Shown piece by piece: positions 38,968 through 49,045 of a DNA stretch of 64,000 bases (the first letter of the stretch is position 1; every line of letters begins with the position of its first letter). Below the pieces are notes generated by a model. The model saw only the letters and a list, made by a program, of their open reading frames with translations. It did no database searches and was not told the origin of the DNA. Origin of the DNA: Flavobacterium sp. MDT1-60 (GTDB taxonomy: Bacteria; Bacteroidota; Bacteroidia; Flavobacteriales; Flavobacteriaceae); contig NZ_CP062159.1 in the NCBI RefSeq assembly GCF_014844035.1, positions 3,224,001-3,288,000 of the forward strand, in the 5' to 3' direction. The translations under genes were made by a program, and so were the position numbers.

Positions 38968-40237
38968 AAAGAAAAATGTAGTTGCTATTATTTTAGGAGG
39001 AGGACAGGGATCACGTTTGTTTCCGTTAACTGAAACGAGATCTAAACCTGCGGTGCCAATTGGAGGAAAATACAGGTTGGTTGATATTCCTATTTCAAAT
39101 TGTATCAATTCTGATATTTTTAAAATATTTGTTTTGACACAGTTTAATTCGGCATCATTGAATGCACATATCAAAAACACTTTTAATTTTAGTATTTTCA
39201 GTCAGTCATTTGTTGATATTTTGGCGGCAGAACAAACTCCTGATAATCCAACCTGGTTTCAGGGAACTGCAGATGCTGTTCGACAATGTATGTCGCATTT
39301 TCTTAAACATGAGTTTGATTACGCTTTAATTTTATCGGGAGATCAATTGTATCAAATGGATTTTAACGAAATGTTAGAAGCACACATTGCAGCGGATGCA
39401 GCTATTTCTATTGCAACTTTACCCGTAAACGCAAAAGATGCGCCTGAATTCGGAATTCTTAAAACTAATCATGAAAGCTGTATTGAGGCTTTTATAGAAA
39501 AACCTGACGCTTCTTTATTGCCAGAATGGGAATCTGAAGTTAGTGAGCAAATGCAGGAAAAAGGTAAAAAATATCTGGCTTCAATGGGAATCTATATTTT
39601 CAATCGCCAATTATTGGAAGATTTAATGGCCGACCCGCATACAAAAGATTTTGGAAAAGAAATCATTCCACAAGCTGTTGGAAAACATAAAATACTAAGT
39701 TATCAGTACGAAGGATATTGGACAGATATTGGAAATATAGAATCATTTTTTGAAGCAAATATTGGCTTAACCGCTGATATTCCAGAGTTCAATTTATTTG
39801 ATAATGATAATAAAATTTTTACACGTCCAAGATTACTTCCTCCATCAAAATTTAGAAATTCAATTATCAATCAGTCTTTAATTTCTGAAGGATGTATTAT
39901 CAATGCTAAAGAAATCAAGAGGTCTGTAATTGGAATTCGTTCCAGAATTGGAGAAGGAACTGTGCTTGAAAATTGTTATGTCATGGGTAACGATTTTTAT
40001 CAGGACCTTGATGAACTAAATCATGAAGCAAATATCAATAAAATTCATGTTGGAATTGGAGAAAACTGTTTTATTCAAAATACCTTAGTCGATAAAAATG
40101 TACGCATTGGAAACAACGTTCATATCAGCGGAGGAAAGCATTTAGATAATTTTACTAATGAATTATACAGTATAAAAGATGGTATTGTAGTTATTAAAAA
40201 AGGAGCAATTCTCTCTGATAATTTCAGAATTGAATAA
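38957..40237 (+). CDS. glgC: Glucose-1-phosphate adenylyltransferase
   Basis: Makes ADP-glucose from ATP and glucose-1-phosphate, the controlling step of bacterial glycogen synthesis. The 426 residues hold the nucleotidyl-transferase signature AIILGGGQGSRLFPLTETRSKPAVPIGGKYRLVDIPISN split over residues 8-46, the SGDQLYQMDF segment, FIEKPD (sugar-phosphate Lys) and YWTDIGNIESF, then a left-handed beta-helix C-terminal domain. I start at ATG 38957; an in-frame TTG three codons earlier is possible. The 11-base overlap with glgA indicates coupled translation. Confidence 0.95.
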   Translation: MKFKKKNVVAIILGGGQGSRLFPLTETRSKPAVPIGGKYRLVDIPISNCINSDIFKIFVLTQFNSASLNAHIKNTFNFSIFSQSFVDILAAEQTPDNPTWFQGTADAVRQCMSHFLKHEFDYALILSGDQLYQMDFNEMLEAHIAADAAISIATLPVNAKDAPEFGILKTNHESCIEAFIEKPDASLLPEWESEVSEQMQEKGKKYLASMGIYIFNRQLLEDLMADPHTKDFGKEIIPQAVGKHKILSYQYEGYWTDIGNIESFFEANIGLTADIPEFNLFDNDNKIFTRPRLLPPSKFRNSIINQSLISEGCIINAKEIKRSVIGIRSRIGEGTVLENCYVMGNDFYQDLDELNHEANINKIHVGIGENCFIQNTLVDKNVRIGNNVHISGGKHLDNFTNELYSIKDGIVVIKKGAILSDNFRIE

Positions 40238-40274
40238 AAAGCATAAAAATTAATTATTGCCTTAAAAACCAAAT

Positions 40275-42179
40275 ATGTCTAAAGTAATCACGCATTCTCT
40301 ATTTACTGATTTTGATATCGATTTGTTCAAAGCAGGAAAACACTTCAAATTATATGAAAAATTAGGAGCGCATTTAGTTGAAGTTGATGGAGTAAAAGGT
40401 GTTTATTTTGCCGTTTGGGCACCTACTGCACAATCTGTTACTGTTGTTGGTGATTTTAATTATTGGACAGGAAACGAACATCAATTACAAGTTCGCTGGG
40501 ATTCTTCCGGAATTTGGGAAGGTTTTATTCCAGAAATTGCCAAAGGAGCACTTTACAAATATAAAATCCAATCTAATATTAATGGAATTGTAACTGAGAA
40601 AGCAGATCCATTCGCTTTATATTGTGAAAAACCGCCTCATACTGCTTCTGTTGTTTGGGGCTTAGATTATAAGTGGAAGGATGAAAACTGGATGCAATCG
40701 CGTAAAAATCATAATGGTTTAGATAAACCTTATTCGGTTTACGAAGTGCATCTGGGTTCTTGGAAACGTGCTGATCATAATCGGTTTATGACTTATTTGG
40801 AATTAGCTGATGACTTGGTTGCTTATGTAAAAGAAACTGGTTTTACACACGTTGAATTTATGCCAATAATGGAATATCCGTACGATCCTTCCTGGGGATA
40901 TCAGTTGACAGGATATTTTGCACCAACTTCTCGTTTTGGAAAACCGCAGGACTTTATGGTTTTGGTTGATAAATTGCATCAGGCTGGTATTGGTGTGATT
41001 TTAGATTGGGTTCCATCACATTTTCCAGATGATGCACATGGCTTAGGTTTTTTCGACGGCTCACATTTATATGAACATCCGGATCGCAGAAAAGGGTATC
41101 ATCCTGATTGGAAAAGTTTGGTTTTTAATTATGGTCGTAATGAAGTCCGTGCTTTTTTAATCAGTAACGCCGTGTTTTGGTTGCAGCATTATCATGCTGA
41201 TGGCTTGAGAGTTGATGCAGTAGCTTCAATGTTATATTTGGATTATTCTCGTGAAGAAGGCGAGTGGGAACCTAATATTTATGGAGGTAGAGAGAATCTT
41301 GATACGATAAGTTTTCTTAAAGAATTTAATGAGGTAATCTATGCTAATTTTGATGGAGTTCAAACTATTGCTGAAGAGAGTACTTCTTTTTCAATGGTTT
41401 CACGACCTACGTTTACTGGTGGTTTAGGCTTTGGAATGAAATGGATGATGGGCTGGATGCACGATACTTTGAAATACTTTCAAAAAGAAACTGTTTATCG
41501 TAAATACCATCAAAACGATTTGACTTTTTCGATGACTTATGCTTTTACCGAAAATTTTATGCTTCCGTTTTCGCATGATGAAGTTGTGTATGGAAAAAAA
41601 TCTATAGCCAATAAAATGCCAGGAGATGAATGGCAGAAATTTGCCAATTTAAGATTGCTGTACGGTTACATGTTTACGCACCCGGGAACAAAATTATTGT
41701 TTATGGGTTCTGAATTTGGTCAAAGTGATGAATGGAATTTTGAGAAAAGTTTAGATTGGCATTTGTTGCAGTATGACTACCATTCGGGTGTGAAAAAGTT
41801 AATTACAGATTTGAATCAGTTGTATAAATCTCGTCCTGCATTGTTTGAAAAGCAGTTTACAGGAGAAGGTTTTGAATGGATTAATTATTCCGATCATCAA
41901 AATGCTGTTTTATCTTATATCCGTAAAGGAAATAACTCGGATGAAAATCTAATAGTGGTTTGTAATCTTACTCAGGTTATTCGGGAAAACTACAGAATTG
42001 GAATTTCCCAAAAAGGTAAATTAGAAGAGATTTTTAATAGTGATGCAAAAGTTTACGGAGGAAGTGGTGTTGGGAATCCAAAAGCCATAAAAATTGAATC
42101 TTCACCATATGATGGCAGAGATTATTCGGTTGAATTAACGTTGCCTCCTTTAAGTGTGACTGTTTATTCATTTGCTTAA
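40275..42179 (+). CDS. glgB: 1,4-alpha-glucan branching enzyme (GH13)
   Basis: Introduces alpha-1,6 branches into glycogen. The 634-residue protein has a CBM48 module (about residues 30-120: GVYFAVWAPTAQSVTVVGDFNYW), the GH13 barrel with nucleophile D314 in DGLRVDAVASM, acid E367 in IAEEST, and the FSHDEVVYGK motif, then a C-terminal beta domain. It lacks the extra N-terminal module of the roughly 730-residue E. coli enzyme. It follows glgC by 37 bases in the same operon. Confidence 0.95.
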   Translation: MSKVITHSLFTDFDIDLFKAGKHFKLYEKLGAHLVEVDGVKGVYFAVWAPTAQSVTVVGDFNYWTGNEHQLQVRWDSSGIWEGFIPEIAKGALYKYKIQSNINGIVTEKADPFALYCEKPPHTASVVWGLDYKWKDENWMQSRKNHNGLDKPYSVYEVHLGSWKRADHNRFMTYLELADDLVAYVKETGFTHVEFMPIMEYPYDPSWGYQLTGYFAPTSRFGKPQDFMVLVDKLHQAGIGVILDWVPSHFPDDAHGLGFFDGSHLYEHPDRRKGYHPDWKSLVFNYGRNEVRAFLISNAVFWLQHYHADGLRVDAVASMLYLDYSREEGEWEPNIYGGRENLDTISFLKEFNEVIYANFDGVQTIAEESTSFSMVSRPTFTGGLGFGMKWMMGWMHDTLKYFQKETVYRKYHQNDLTFSMTYAFTENFMLPFSHDEVVYGKKSIANKMPGDEWQKFANLRLLYGYMFTHPGTKLLFMGSEFGQSDEWNFEKSLDWHLLQYDYHSGVKKLITDLNQLYKSRPALFEKQFTGEGFEWINYSDHQNAVLSYIRKGNNSDENLIVVCNLTQVIRENYRIGISQKGKLEEIFNSDAKVYGGSGVGNPKAIKIESSPYDGRDYSVELTLPPLSVTVYSFA

Positions 42180-42380
42180 AATTTCTATATTAATTTACTG
42201 AATACCAATTTATCATTTTTTGATTCTAATATTATCGAATTGTTGATTTTTTGAGATGTAATTTGTTACTCATACAGAAAAAACGTTTTCGTGAATAAAC
42301 CTCATATTCATAGTGCTTTATATAGTTTTTTTGTATGTTTGAAATAGCGATATAGTTAGAATAATTAATGCATTAGCAAT

Positions 42381-44780
42381 ATGATTACAAATACATCATT
42401 AGAATATAAAGGCGATTTATATCCATCAAAAATCGTTTCGCATGAACATGAGGGCGATTCTATTTTCTTTCATACAGATAACAAAGTAATTTTAAAAGTC
42501 ACTATTCTTAGAGACAGTTTAATCCGATTTCGTTTTACTACAAAAGGATATTTTAGCAATGACTTTTCGTATGCAATTGATAAAACGCAACTTCATGGTT
42601 ATAATTTTTTAGAACTTACTGAAGAAGAAACTTATTTTGTGATTAGAACAAGCAAAGTAAAATGTAAAATTCAGAAAGCAGATCTTCGTTTGTCGATTTA
42701 CGATTTAAATGATCTTTTAATTCTTGAAGATGAACTTGGTTTTCATTGGGAAGAAAGCTATGAATATGGTGGGAATATTGTAAAAATGAGTAAATCTTCC
42801 AAAGATGGAGAATGCTTTTACGGTCTTGGAGACAAGGCCACGCAAATGAATTTAAAAGGCAAAAGACTTGAGAATTTTGCCACTGATCAATATGCCTATC
42901 AAAAAGATCAGGAACCTTTGTATAAAGTAGTTCCGTTTTATATTGGATTACATAACAAACAGTCGTACGGGATTTTCTTTGATAACACTTTTAGAACCTT
43001 TTTTGATTTTTGTCAGGAAAGAAGAAACGTTGCCAGCTTTTGGGCTGAAGGCGGTGAAATGAATTATTATTTCATTTACGGCCCACAAATGCAGGATGTT
43101 GTAACAACTTATACAGATTTAACGGGTAAACCTGAATTACCGCCGCTTTGGGTTTTAGGATATCACCAATGTAAATGGAGTTATTATCCGGAAAGTAAAG
43201 TAAAAGAAATCACTTCAAAATTTAGAGAACTTAAAATTCCGTGTGATGCCATTTATCTGGACATTGATTACATGGAAGGTTTTCGATGTTTTACGTGGAA
43301 TAAGGAATATTTTCCTGATCCAAAAAAGATGGTGGCTGAATTAGCCGAAGATGGTTTTAAAACTGTTGTTATTATCGATCCCGGAATTAAAATTGATAAA
43401 GATTATTGGGTTTACCAGGAAGCTTTAGAAAAAGATTATTTCTGCAAAAGAGCCGACGGGCCTTACATGAAAGGAAAAGTCTGGCCGGGAGAATGTAATT
43501 TCCCAGATTATACAAATCCCGTAGTCAGAGAATGGTGGGCAGGATTATTTAAAGAATTGATTTCAGATATTGGCGTAAAAGGAGTTTGGAATGATATGAA
43601 TGAACCGGCGGTTATGGAAGTTCCCAATAAAACTTTCCCGATGGACGTTCGTCACTCATACGATGGAAATCCTTGCAGTCACAGAAAAGCACATAATATT
43701 TACGGTACACAAATGGCAAGGGCTACGTATCATGGTGTAAAACGTTTTGCCTATCCTAAACGTCCTTTTGTAATTACAAGATCAGCTTATTCAGGTGCAC
43801 AACGATATACTTCGTCCTGGACAGGTGATAACGTTGCAACCTGGGAACATTTATGGATTGCAAACATTCAGGTGCAAAGAATGTGTATTTCAGGAATGGG
43901 ATTTACAGGTTCTGATATTGGAGGTTTTGCCGAACAGCCAACAGGTGAATTATATGCACGTTGGATTCAGTTAGGTGTTTTTCATCCATTTTGCAGGACA
44001 CATTCTTCAGGAGATCACGGAAATCAGGAACCATGGGCTTTTGATGAAGAAGTTATCAATATTACCAGAAAGTTTGTAAGTCTCCGTTATCAATTACTTC
44101 CTTATTTATATACTATGTTCTGGCAATATATTGAAGAAGGCGTCCCGATGTTAAAACCTCTTGTTTATTACGATCAGGAAGATATTCAAACACATTATCG
44201 TAATGATGAATTTATCTTCGGAAATCAAATTTTAGTTTGCCCTATTCTTGAACCTAATGCTGTAGGTAGACGTATGTATATTCCAAGAGGAGAATGGTAT
44301 AACTATTGGACAAATGAATTTTCAATAGGAGGAAGAGAGGTTTGGGTTGATACTAAATTTGATGAGATTCCTGTTTTTGTAAAAGCAGGAGCTATTATTC
44401 CTAAATATCCGGTTCAGCAATATGTTGGTGAACTTGAATTTGATGAATTAACACTTGATTTATACTTCAAAATTGGAAAAGAACAATCATTTGTATATGA
44501 AGATGCACAAGATGGTTATGATTATAAAAAAGGCCGTTACAGTTATTTATCTTTTAGAACAATTGGAAAAGAAAAGGAATTAATTATTCAACTACATAAA
44601 GAAGGAAAATACGATACTCCATATAGAAAATATAAAATCAATTTAATTGGTTTGCCTTTTAAAGTGACCGAAATTGAAATTGACAATGAAAAAGTAGAAT
44701 TTGATAAAATTGCTTTTGAAGCGAATCATTTCTTAATTGTTGATAAAGAGTTTAATGAGCTTCATATTGTGGGTGAATAA
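42381..44780 (+). CDS. GH31 alpha-glucosidase, cytoplasmic
   Basis: A 799-residue glycoside hydrolase of family 31. The nucleophile is D405 in GVWNDMNEP, the acid/base is probably D483 in SSWTGDN, and PPLWVLGYHQCKWSYY and FTGSDIGGF are other family blocks; an N-terminal beta-sandwich precedes the barrel. No signal peptide, so it is cytoplasmic and could break down malto-oligosaccharides or glycogen ends. It lies 201 bp after glgB with TATGTTTG (42334-42341) as a possible -7 element, so it may be transcribed alone or with the glg genes. GH31 includes xylosidases, but the glg context favours glucosidase. Confidence 0.88.
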   Translation: MITNTSLEYKGDLYPSKIVSHEHEGDSIFFHTDNKVILKVTILRDSLIRFRFTTKGYFSNDFSYAIDKTQLHGYNFLELTEEETYFVIRTSKVKCKIQKADLRLSIYDLNDLLILEDELGFHWEESYEYGGNIVKMSKSSKDGECFYGLGDKATQMNLKGKRLENFATDQYAYQKDQEPLYKVVPFYIGLHNKQSYGIFFDNTFRTFFDFCQERRNVASFWAEGGEMNYYFIYGPQMQDVVTTYTDLTGKPELPPLWVLGYHQCKWSYYPESKVKEITSKFRELKIPCDAIYLDIDYMEGFRCFTWNKEYFPDPKKMVAELAEDGFKTVVIIDPGIKIDKDYWVYQEALEKDYFCKRADGPYMKGKVWPGECNFPDYTNPVVREWWAGLFKELISDIGVKGVWNDMNEPAVMEVPNKTFPMDVRHSYDGNPCSHRKAHNIYGTQMARATYHGVKRFAYPKRPFVITRSAYSGAQRYTSSWTGDNVATWEHLWIANIQVQRMCISGMGFTGSDIGGFAEQPTGELYARWIQLGVFHPFCRTHSSGDHGNQEPWAFDEEVINITRKFVSLRYQLLPYLYTMFWQYIEEGVPMLKPLVYYDQEDIQTHYRNDEFIFGNQILVCPILEPNAVGRRMYIPRGEWYNYWTNEFSIGGREVWVDTKFDEIPVFVKAGAIIPKYPVQQYVGELEFDELTLDLYFKIGKEQSFVYEDAQDGYDYKKGRYSYLSFRTIGKEKELIIQLHKEGKYDTPYRKYKINLIGLPFKVTEIEIDNEKVEFDKIAFEANHFLIVDKEFNELHIVGE

Positions 44781-44865
44781 GTAAATTCTGATACGTTTGT
44801 GAAAAATTATATAAAATAAAACGTTAATATTAATTGTATTTTTGTGTAGTAAAATATCAAAAATC

Positions 44866-45675
44866 ATGAAAAAATATCTAATATCAGGGATTTGTATAGC
44901 TGTTTTAATTGGCTGTGCAACCAATCCAATTACAGGAAAGCAAAATTTAAATTTTGTTTCAAACAGTGAATTATTTCCAACTTCGTTTCAGCAGTATAAT
45001 GCATTTATCTCTGAAAATAAGGTTATAACAGGAACTCCTGATGCCAAAAGAGTTGAAACAGTAGGTATAAGAATTAAAGCTGCCGCCGAAAAATATTTAA
45101 CTTATTTAGGACAAACACAATATTTAAAAGATTATCGATGGGAATATAAACTTGTGGATAATAAAGAAGTAAATGCATGGTGTATGCCTGGTGGAAAAAT
45201 CGTAGTGTATTCAGGAATTTTGCCGGTTACGCAGGACGAAGCTGGATTAGCAACAGTTATGGGGCATGAAGTTTCTCACGCATTGGCTAATCATGGTGCA
45301 CAAAGAATGAGTGCCGCACAGTTACAACAAATTGGAGGAGTGGCTTTGGGAGCTGCAACAAGTGGTAAATCAGAACAAACACAGCAAATATTTTCGCAGG
45401 CGTATGGTCTGGGGACAGAAGTGGGAGTGATGTTGCCATTTAGCCGAGGTAATGAAACTGAGGCCGATAAAATTGGATTGACACTTATGGCAATTGCCGG
45501 TTACAATCCAGACGATGCTGTAACATTCTGGAGCAGAATGTCTGCCAAATCTGGTGCAGCGGGAACTCCGGAATTTATGAGTACACACCCTTCTGATGCG
45601 ACTAGGATTGCAAATATAAAATCCCTGATACCTGAAGCAAAAGCTATGGCGCTTAAAGTGGGTACGATTAGATAA
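44866..45675 (+). CDS. M48-family zinc metalloprotease, lipoprotein
   Basis: A 269-residue envelope protease. MKKYLISGICIAVLIGCATNP ends in a lipobox with Cys at residue 17, so it is a likely lipoprotein. The zinc motif HEVSH is at residues 134-138 (H134, E135, H138), and the third ligand Glu lies in GNETEADKIG. It resembles LoiP/YcaL-type peptidases that trim outer-membrane proteins. I start at ATG 44866 just before the signal; an upstream in-frame codon overlaps the -7-like TATTTTTG at 44837-44844. A terminator follows the gene. Confidence 0.92.
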   Translation: MKKYLISGICIAVLIGCATNPITGKQNLNFVSNSELFPTSFQQYNAFISENKVITGTPDAKRVETVGIRIKAAAEKYLTYLGQTQYLKDYRWEYKLVDNKEVNAWCMPGGKIVVYSGILPVTQDEAGLATVMGHEVSHALANHGAQRMSAAQLQQIGGVALGAATSGKSEQTQQIFSQAYGLGTEVGVMLPFSRGNETEADKIGLTLMAIAGYNPDDAVTFWSRMSAKSGAAGTPEFMSTHPSDATRIANIKSLIPEAKAMALKVGTIR

Positions 45676-45699
45676 TTCAATTTCAAAAATATTTAAACG

Positions 45700-45726
45700 C
45701 CATTCTGAAAAGAGTGGTTTTTTTTG
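45700..45726 (+). terminator. Terminator of the M48 peptidase gene
   Basis: CCATTCT (45700-45706) pairs with AGAGTGG (45711-45717; one G-U), loop GAAA, followed by a run of eight or more T. Confidence 0.8.
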
Positions 45727-45834
45727 TGCAAATTTTAAATTGTTCATAATTTATTAATACACGAATTAGACAAAAATCTATTTGATTATCATAAAAATTA
45801 GATAAATTCGTACCGCATTAACAAAACCATTTCT

Positions 45835-47160
45835 ATGAAAAACCTACAAAAAGGAGATAAAAAATTATTAAATGCGTGGGCATTTTATGATTGGGCAAAT
45901 TCAGTTTATACGCTTACGATTGCTTCAGCTGTATTTCCAATATTTTATGAAGCTTTATTCTCAAAGGATAATCATTATATTGATGTTTTTGGTATGCATC
46001 TAAAGAATTCTGCTTTGATTAGTTTTATAACTGCTTTTGCCTTTTTGGTAGTTTCTTTTATTTCTCCTTTACTGTCAGGAATTGCTGATTATGTTGGAAA
46101 TAAAAAGTCTTTCATGAAGTTTTTCTGTTATTTAGGAGCCCTGTCCTGTATGGGATTGTATTGGTTTGATCTTGATAATATTTATATTGGACTTGCATTT
46201 TATTTCCTTGGATTGATTGGATATTGGGGGAGTTTGGTTTTTTATAATTCTTATTTGCCTGATATTGCATTTGAAGAACAACAAGATAAAATTAGTGCCA
46301 AAGGATATTCTTTAGGCTATATTGGAAGTGTGATTTTATTGATTATTAACTTAGCAATGATCATGAAGCCAAAACTTTTTGGAATCAGCGGAACAGATGG
46401 TGAAGCTGCAATGAAGGCTATGCGTTATTCCTTTATAATGGTGGGTGCTTGGTGGATATTATTTAGTCAATATACTTATTATTATTTGCCAAAAGGAAGC
46501 AAAGAGAATGGTCAAAAATTAACGAATGATGTAATATTTAACGGTTTCAAAGAATTGAAAAAAGTTTGGGCTTTATTACAGGAAAACATTCCTTTAAAGA
46601 GATATTTAGGAGGGTTTTTCGTTTCTAGTATGGCGGTTCAGACCGTTATGCTTGTAGCAACTTATTTTGGAGCACAGGAAATTCAATGGTCCTCGAAAGA
46701 AGAAGGTACAATTGGTTTGATTATCTGTATTTTAATTATACAGTTGGTAGCGGTTGTTGGTGCTTTTTTAACTTCAAGAGCTTCTTCTAAATTTGGTAAT
46801 ATTCCAACTTTAATTGTGATTAATATAATTTGGGCAGTGTTTTGTGCTTTGGCATTCTTTATAACATTACCAATGCATTTTTATGTAATGGCTACCGTGG
46901 CCGGATTTGTAATGGGGGGAATTCAGGCACTTTCTCGTTCAACTTATTCAAAATTATTACCTGAGACAAAAGATACAGCTTCATTTTTCAGTTTTTATGA
47001 TGTGGCTGAAAAAATTGGAATTGTAATCGGAATGTGTGTATATGGAGTTATCGATCAAATAACCGGAAGTCCGCGTGCAGCAATTGTGATTTTAGGGATC
47101 TTTTTTGTTACTGCCATTTTTCTTTTGAGACGAGTTCATAAAAAAGGCGCTGTAAATTAA
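45835..47160 (+). CDS. MFS transporter, UMF1/Atg22-like
   Basis: A 441-residue inner-membrane protein with about twelve helices and the start NAWAFYDWANSVYTLTIASAVFPIFYE typical of the UMF1 (Atg22-like) subgroup. GGIQALSRSTYSKLLPETKDTASFFSFYDVAEKIG is the characteristic late segment. Fungal Atg22 exports amino acids from the vacuole, but the bacterial substrates are unknown. It stands alone; the hairpin behind it includes its stop codon. Confidence 0.88.
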   Translation: MKNLQKGDKKLLNAWAFYDWANSVYTLTIASAVFPIFYEALFSKDNHYIDVFGMHLKNSALISFITAFAFLVVSFISPLLSGIADYVGNKKSFMKFFCYLGALSCMGLYWFDLDNIYIGLAFYFLGLIGYWGSLVFYNSYLPDIAFEEQQDKISAKGYSLGYIGSVILLIINLAMIMKPKLFGISGTDGEAAMKAMRYSFIMVGAWWILFSQYTYYYLPKGSKENGQKLTNDVIFNGFKELKKVWALLQENIPLKRYLGGFFVSSMAVQTVMLVATYFGAQEIQWSSKEEGTIGLIICILIIQLVAVVGAFLTSRASSKFGNIPTLIVINIIWAVFCALAFFITLPMHFYVMATVAGFVMGGIQALSRSTYSKLLPETKDTASFFSFYDVAEKIGIVIGMCVYGVIDQITGSPRAAIVILGIFFVTAIFLLRRVHKKGAVN

Positions 47161-47172
47161 TTAAGCGCCTTT
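47143..47172. terminator. Hairpin overlapping the end of the MFS gene
   Basis: AAAGGCGCT (47143-47151) pairs perfectly with AGCGCCTTT (47164-47172), enclosing the TAA stop. There is no long T-run on the plus strand. It also lies downstream of the convergent head-GIN gene. Confidence 0.6.
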
Positions 47173-47242
47173 GATAGATTATATAAAAGTGATTTATTTG
47201 ATTGATGATAATTTTTGAATCTCAATGGGATTTATCTATTAA

Positions 47243-47965
47243 TTATGCTTTTGATATATTTCCGGAACCAGAAACTTTTACATCTCTTTTTTCAGGATTA
47301 CCAGTGTATTTTATATCACCCGATCCTGAAACTCTTGCGGTTAAAACTTCGCTACAATTAACTTTACTATCCCCTGATCCTGAAACATTAACATCAACAT
47401 TTTTTGATTTTAGTTCACCAGCATCGATGTTACCTGAGCCAGAAAGTTTTGTTGTGAAACTATCTGCAGAACCTTTCAAACGTACATTTCCAGAACCACT
47501 TAAATTAAGTTCTAAAGAGTTAGAATCAACTGCCAGGTTAAAGTTTCCTGAACCAGAAAGTTTTGCTAAGAATTTATCATTTTTTATAGCATCTTTCGAT
47601 TGAATATCTCCGGAGCCGGATAAACTTAATTCAGAAATTTTCTCAAACGGAACTGTCACCTGAACTTTTTTACCCATACTCGAATGGATATTAGTATTTT
47701 TCTTTACCTGAATTTTCAAGGTATTGTCTTCAACTTCTACAATAATAGCAGATAGAATATTCTCTTCGCCTTTCATAATAATTTTGCCTTCTTTTCCTGC
47801 CACCAGATCGACATCAAAAGACCCCGAAATTTTTATAGCATCATATCCTGAAGTTGTTCTTGTTTCAGAAACTACTTTACCGTTTCCGTTTATTTTTTCA
47901 GATTGTGCATTAGCAACAAAACATACTAAAAATGCACCACAAACTAATTGTATTAATTTTTTCAT
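47243..47965 (-). CDS. Exported head-GIN (DUF2807) beta-repeat protein
   Basis: A 240-residue protein with a signal peptide (MKKLIQLVCGAFLVCFVANA) followed by a DUF2807 domain. At least seven SGSG(D/N) units (SGSGDIQ, SGSGNFN, SGSGNVR, SGSGNID, SGSGDSK, SGSGDIK, SGSGNIS) about 18-20 residues apart mark turns of a right-handed beta-helix. Such proteins sit in the periplasm or on the surface; an adhesin-like role is often suggested but not shown. It is the last gene of the sigma-factor operon, 18 bases after the DUF4097-like gene. Confidence 0.87.
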   Translation of the reverse strand: MKKLIQLVCGAFLVCFVANAQSEKINGNGKVVSETRTTSGYDAIKISGSFDVDLVAGKEGKIIMKGEENILSAIIVEVEDNTLKIQVKKNTNIHSSMGKKVQVTVPFEKISELSLSGSGDIQSKDAIKNDKFLAKLSGSGNFNLAVDSNSLELNLSGSGNVRLKGSADSFTTKLSGSGNIDAGELKSKNVDVNVSGSGDSKVNCSEVLTARVSGSGDIKYTGNPEKRDVKVSGSGNISKA

Positions 47966-47983
47966 TGTTTTAAACTTTTAAGA

Positions 47984-49045
47984 TTATTGTTTTTTGATTA
48001 AGGTTACGTTTCCGTAATTAGAATTAATTGTTACTTTGTTTTGACCTTTTTTCTTATTAAAGCCGCTGATTCTTTTGCTTGAATTTTTGCTTTCAGTAAC
48101 AGAAACATCTAAAGAGCTATCGTTTTTTATATTTCCATATTTAGTATTAATGTCAAAATCAAAAGCATAATTCGCATCGTATCCTAAAGAAACATCAGTA
48201 TAGCCAGTATTGATATTTACATTATTTGCTTTACTTGTTATAGTAGAAATGTTTATTTTACTGTAATTGGCATCCACATTAATATTGTTTGAAATTTCAG
48301 CAATAGAAATGGTAAGGTAGTTCCCAGATCCTGAAAACGAATTTAATTTCTGGAATTTTAAAGTTCCGTAGTTACAGTCATATTTAATATTTTGTCCGTC
48401 AGCAACAACTAGATCAGTATAGTTAGTATCAAGATTTAAATTGCCCGAATCATTTATTTTTAAACCAGAATAACGTGCTTCAACAGTACCATTTTTAATA
48501 TAATCAATAGTTGAATTTTGACAATATTCGATTTGAAATCTATTATTTGTATTGTTTAGTTTCCCTACTGTAACCTTTCCGTATTTACAGGCAATATCGC
48601 TGGCTCCTTCTAAACTTAAAACTGTGATGTTACCATATTTGTTCATAAGCTTTATAGTTCCGTTTTTTGGGATTTTTATAACATAATTGATCTCAAAACT
48701 ATTGTTGCTTCCTTTGCTTTTTAGCGAAGAACTACCAAGTTTTGTCACAGCGGTAACCATAGATTTCAATGCTGTAATATCAACATCAATGCTGTTTAGT
48801 CTTTCGTTTACCCAGTTTTCATTAGGTCCGGTAACTTTTATGGTGATATCAATATTAATTTTATCTTCATCCCAGGTTGATACCGAAATACTTCCGTATT
48901 TATTGTCAATATCAATTCCGGCATTCGAGTTTACGATATAGGTTTTATTAATGTTTTTTTGTTTTGAAATAAAAGTGTCATCATTTGAAAATCCAAGAAA
49001 AGGAATCAAAATGAATAGAATAAGTATTTTATAATGTTTTTTCAT
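47984..49045 (-). CDS. Exported DUF4097-like beta-repeat protein
   Basis: A 353-residue protein with a signal peptide (MKKHYKILILFILIPFLGFS) and then repeated KYGN/NYG(N/T)-centred units (NKYGSIS, NKYGNIT, CKYGKVT, CNYGTLK, TKYGNIK, SNYGNVT), which predict a beta-solenoid like DUF4097 proteins. It has no catalytic motif. Its start overlaps the anti-sigma-like gene by 17 bases, and it is 18 bases before the head-GIN gene, so all are co-transcribed. It is probably an envelope target of the sigma factor; function not known. Confidence 0.75.
   Translation of the reverse strand: MKKHYKILILFILIPFLGFSNDDTFISKQKNINKTYIVNSNAGIDIDNKYGSISVSTWDEDKINIDITIKVTGPNENWVNERLNSIDVDITALKSMVTAVTKLGSSSLKSKGSNNSFEINYVIKIPKNGTIKLMNKYGNITVLSLEGASDIACKYGKVTVGKLNNTNNRFQIEYCQNSTIDYIKNGTVEARYSGLKINDSGNLNLDTNYTDLVVADGQNIKYDCNYGTLKFQKLNSFSGSGNYLTISIAEISNNINVDANYSKINISTITSKANNVNINTGYTDVSLGYDANYAFDFDINTKYGNIKNDSSLDVSVTESKNSSKRISGFNKKKGQNKVTINSNYGNVTLIKKQ

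Noticed and set aside
47202..47603. Open frame of 133 codons on the plus strand
   Set aside because: It is the antisense of the SGSG repeats of the head-GIN protein; repeat structure keeps the opposite frame open.
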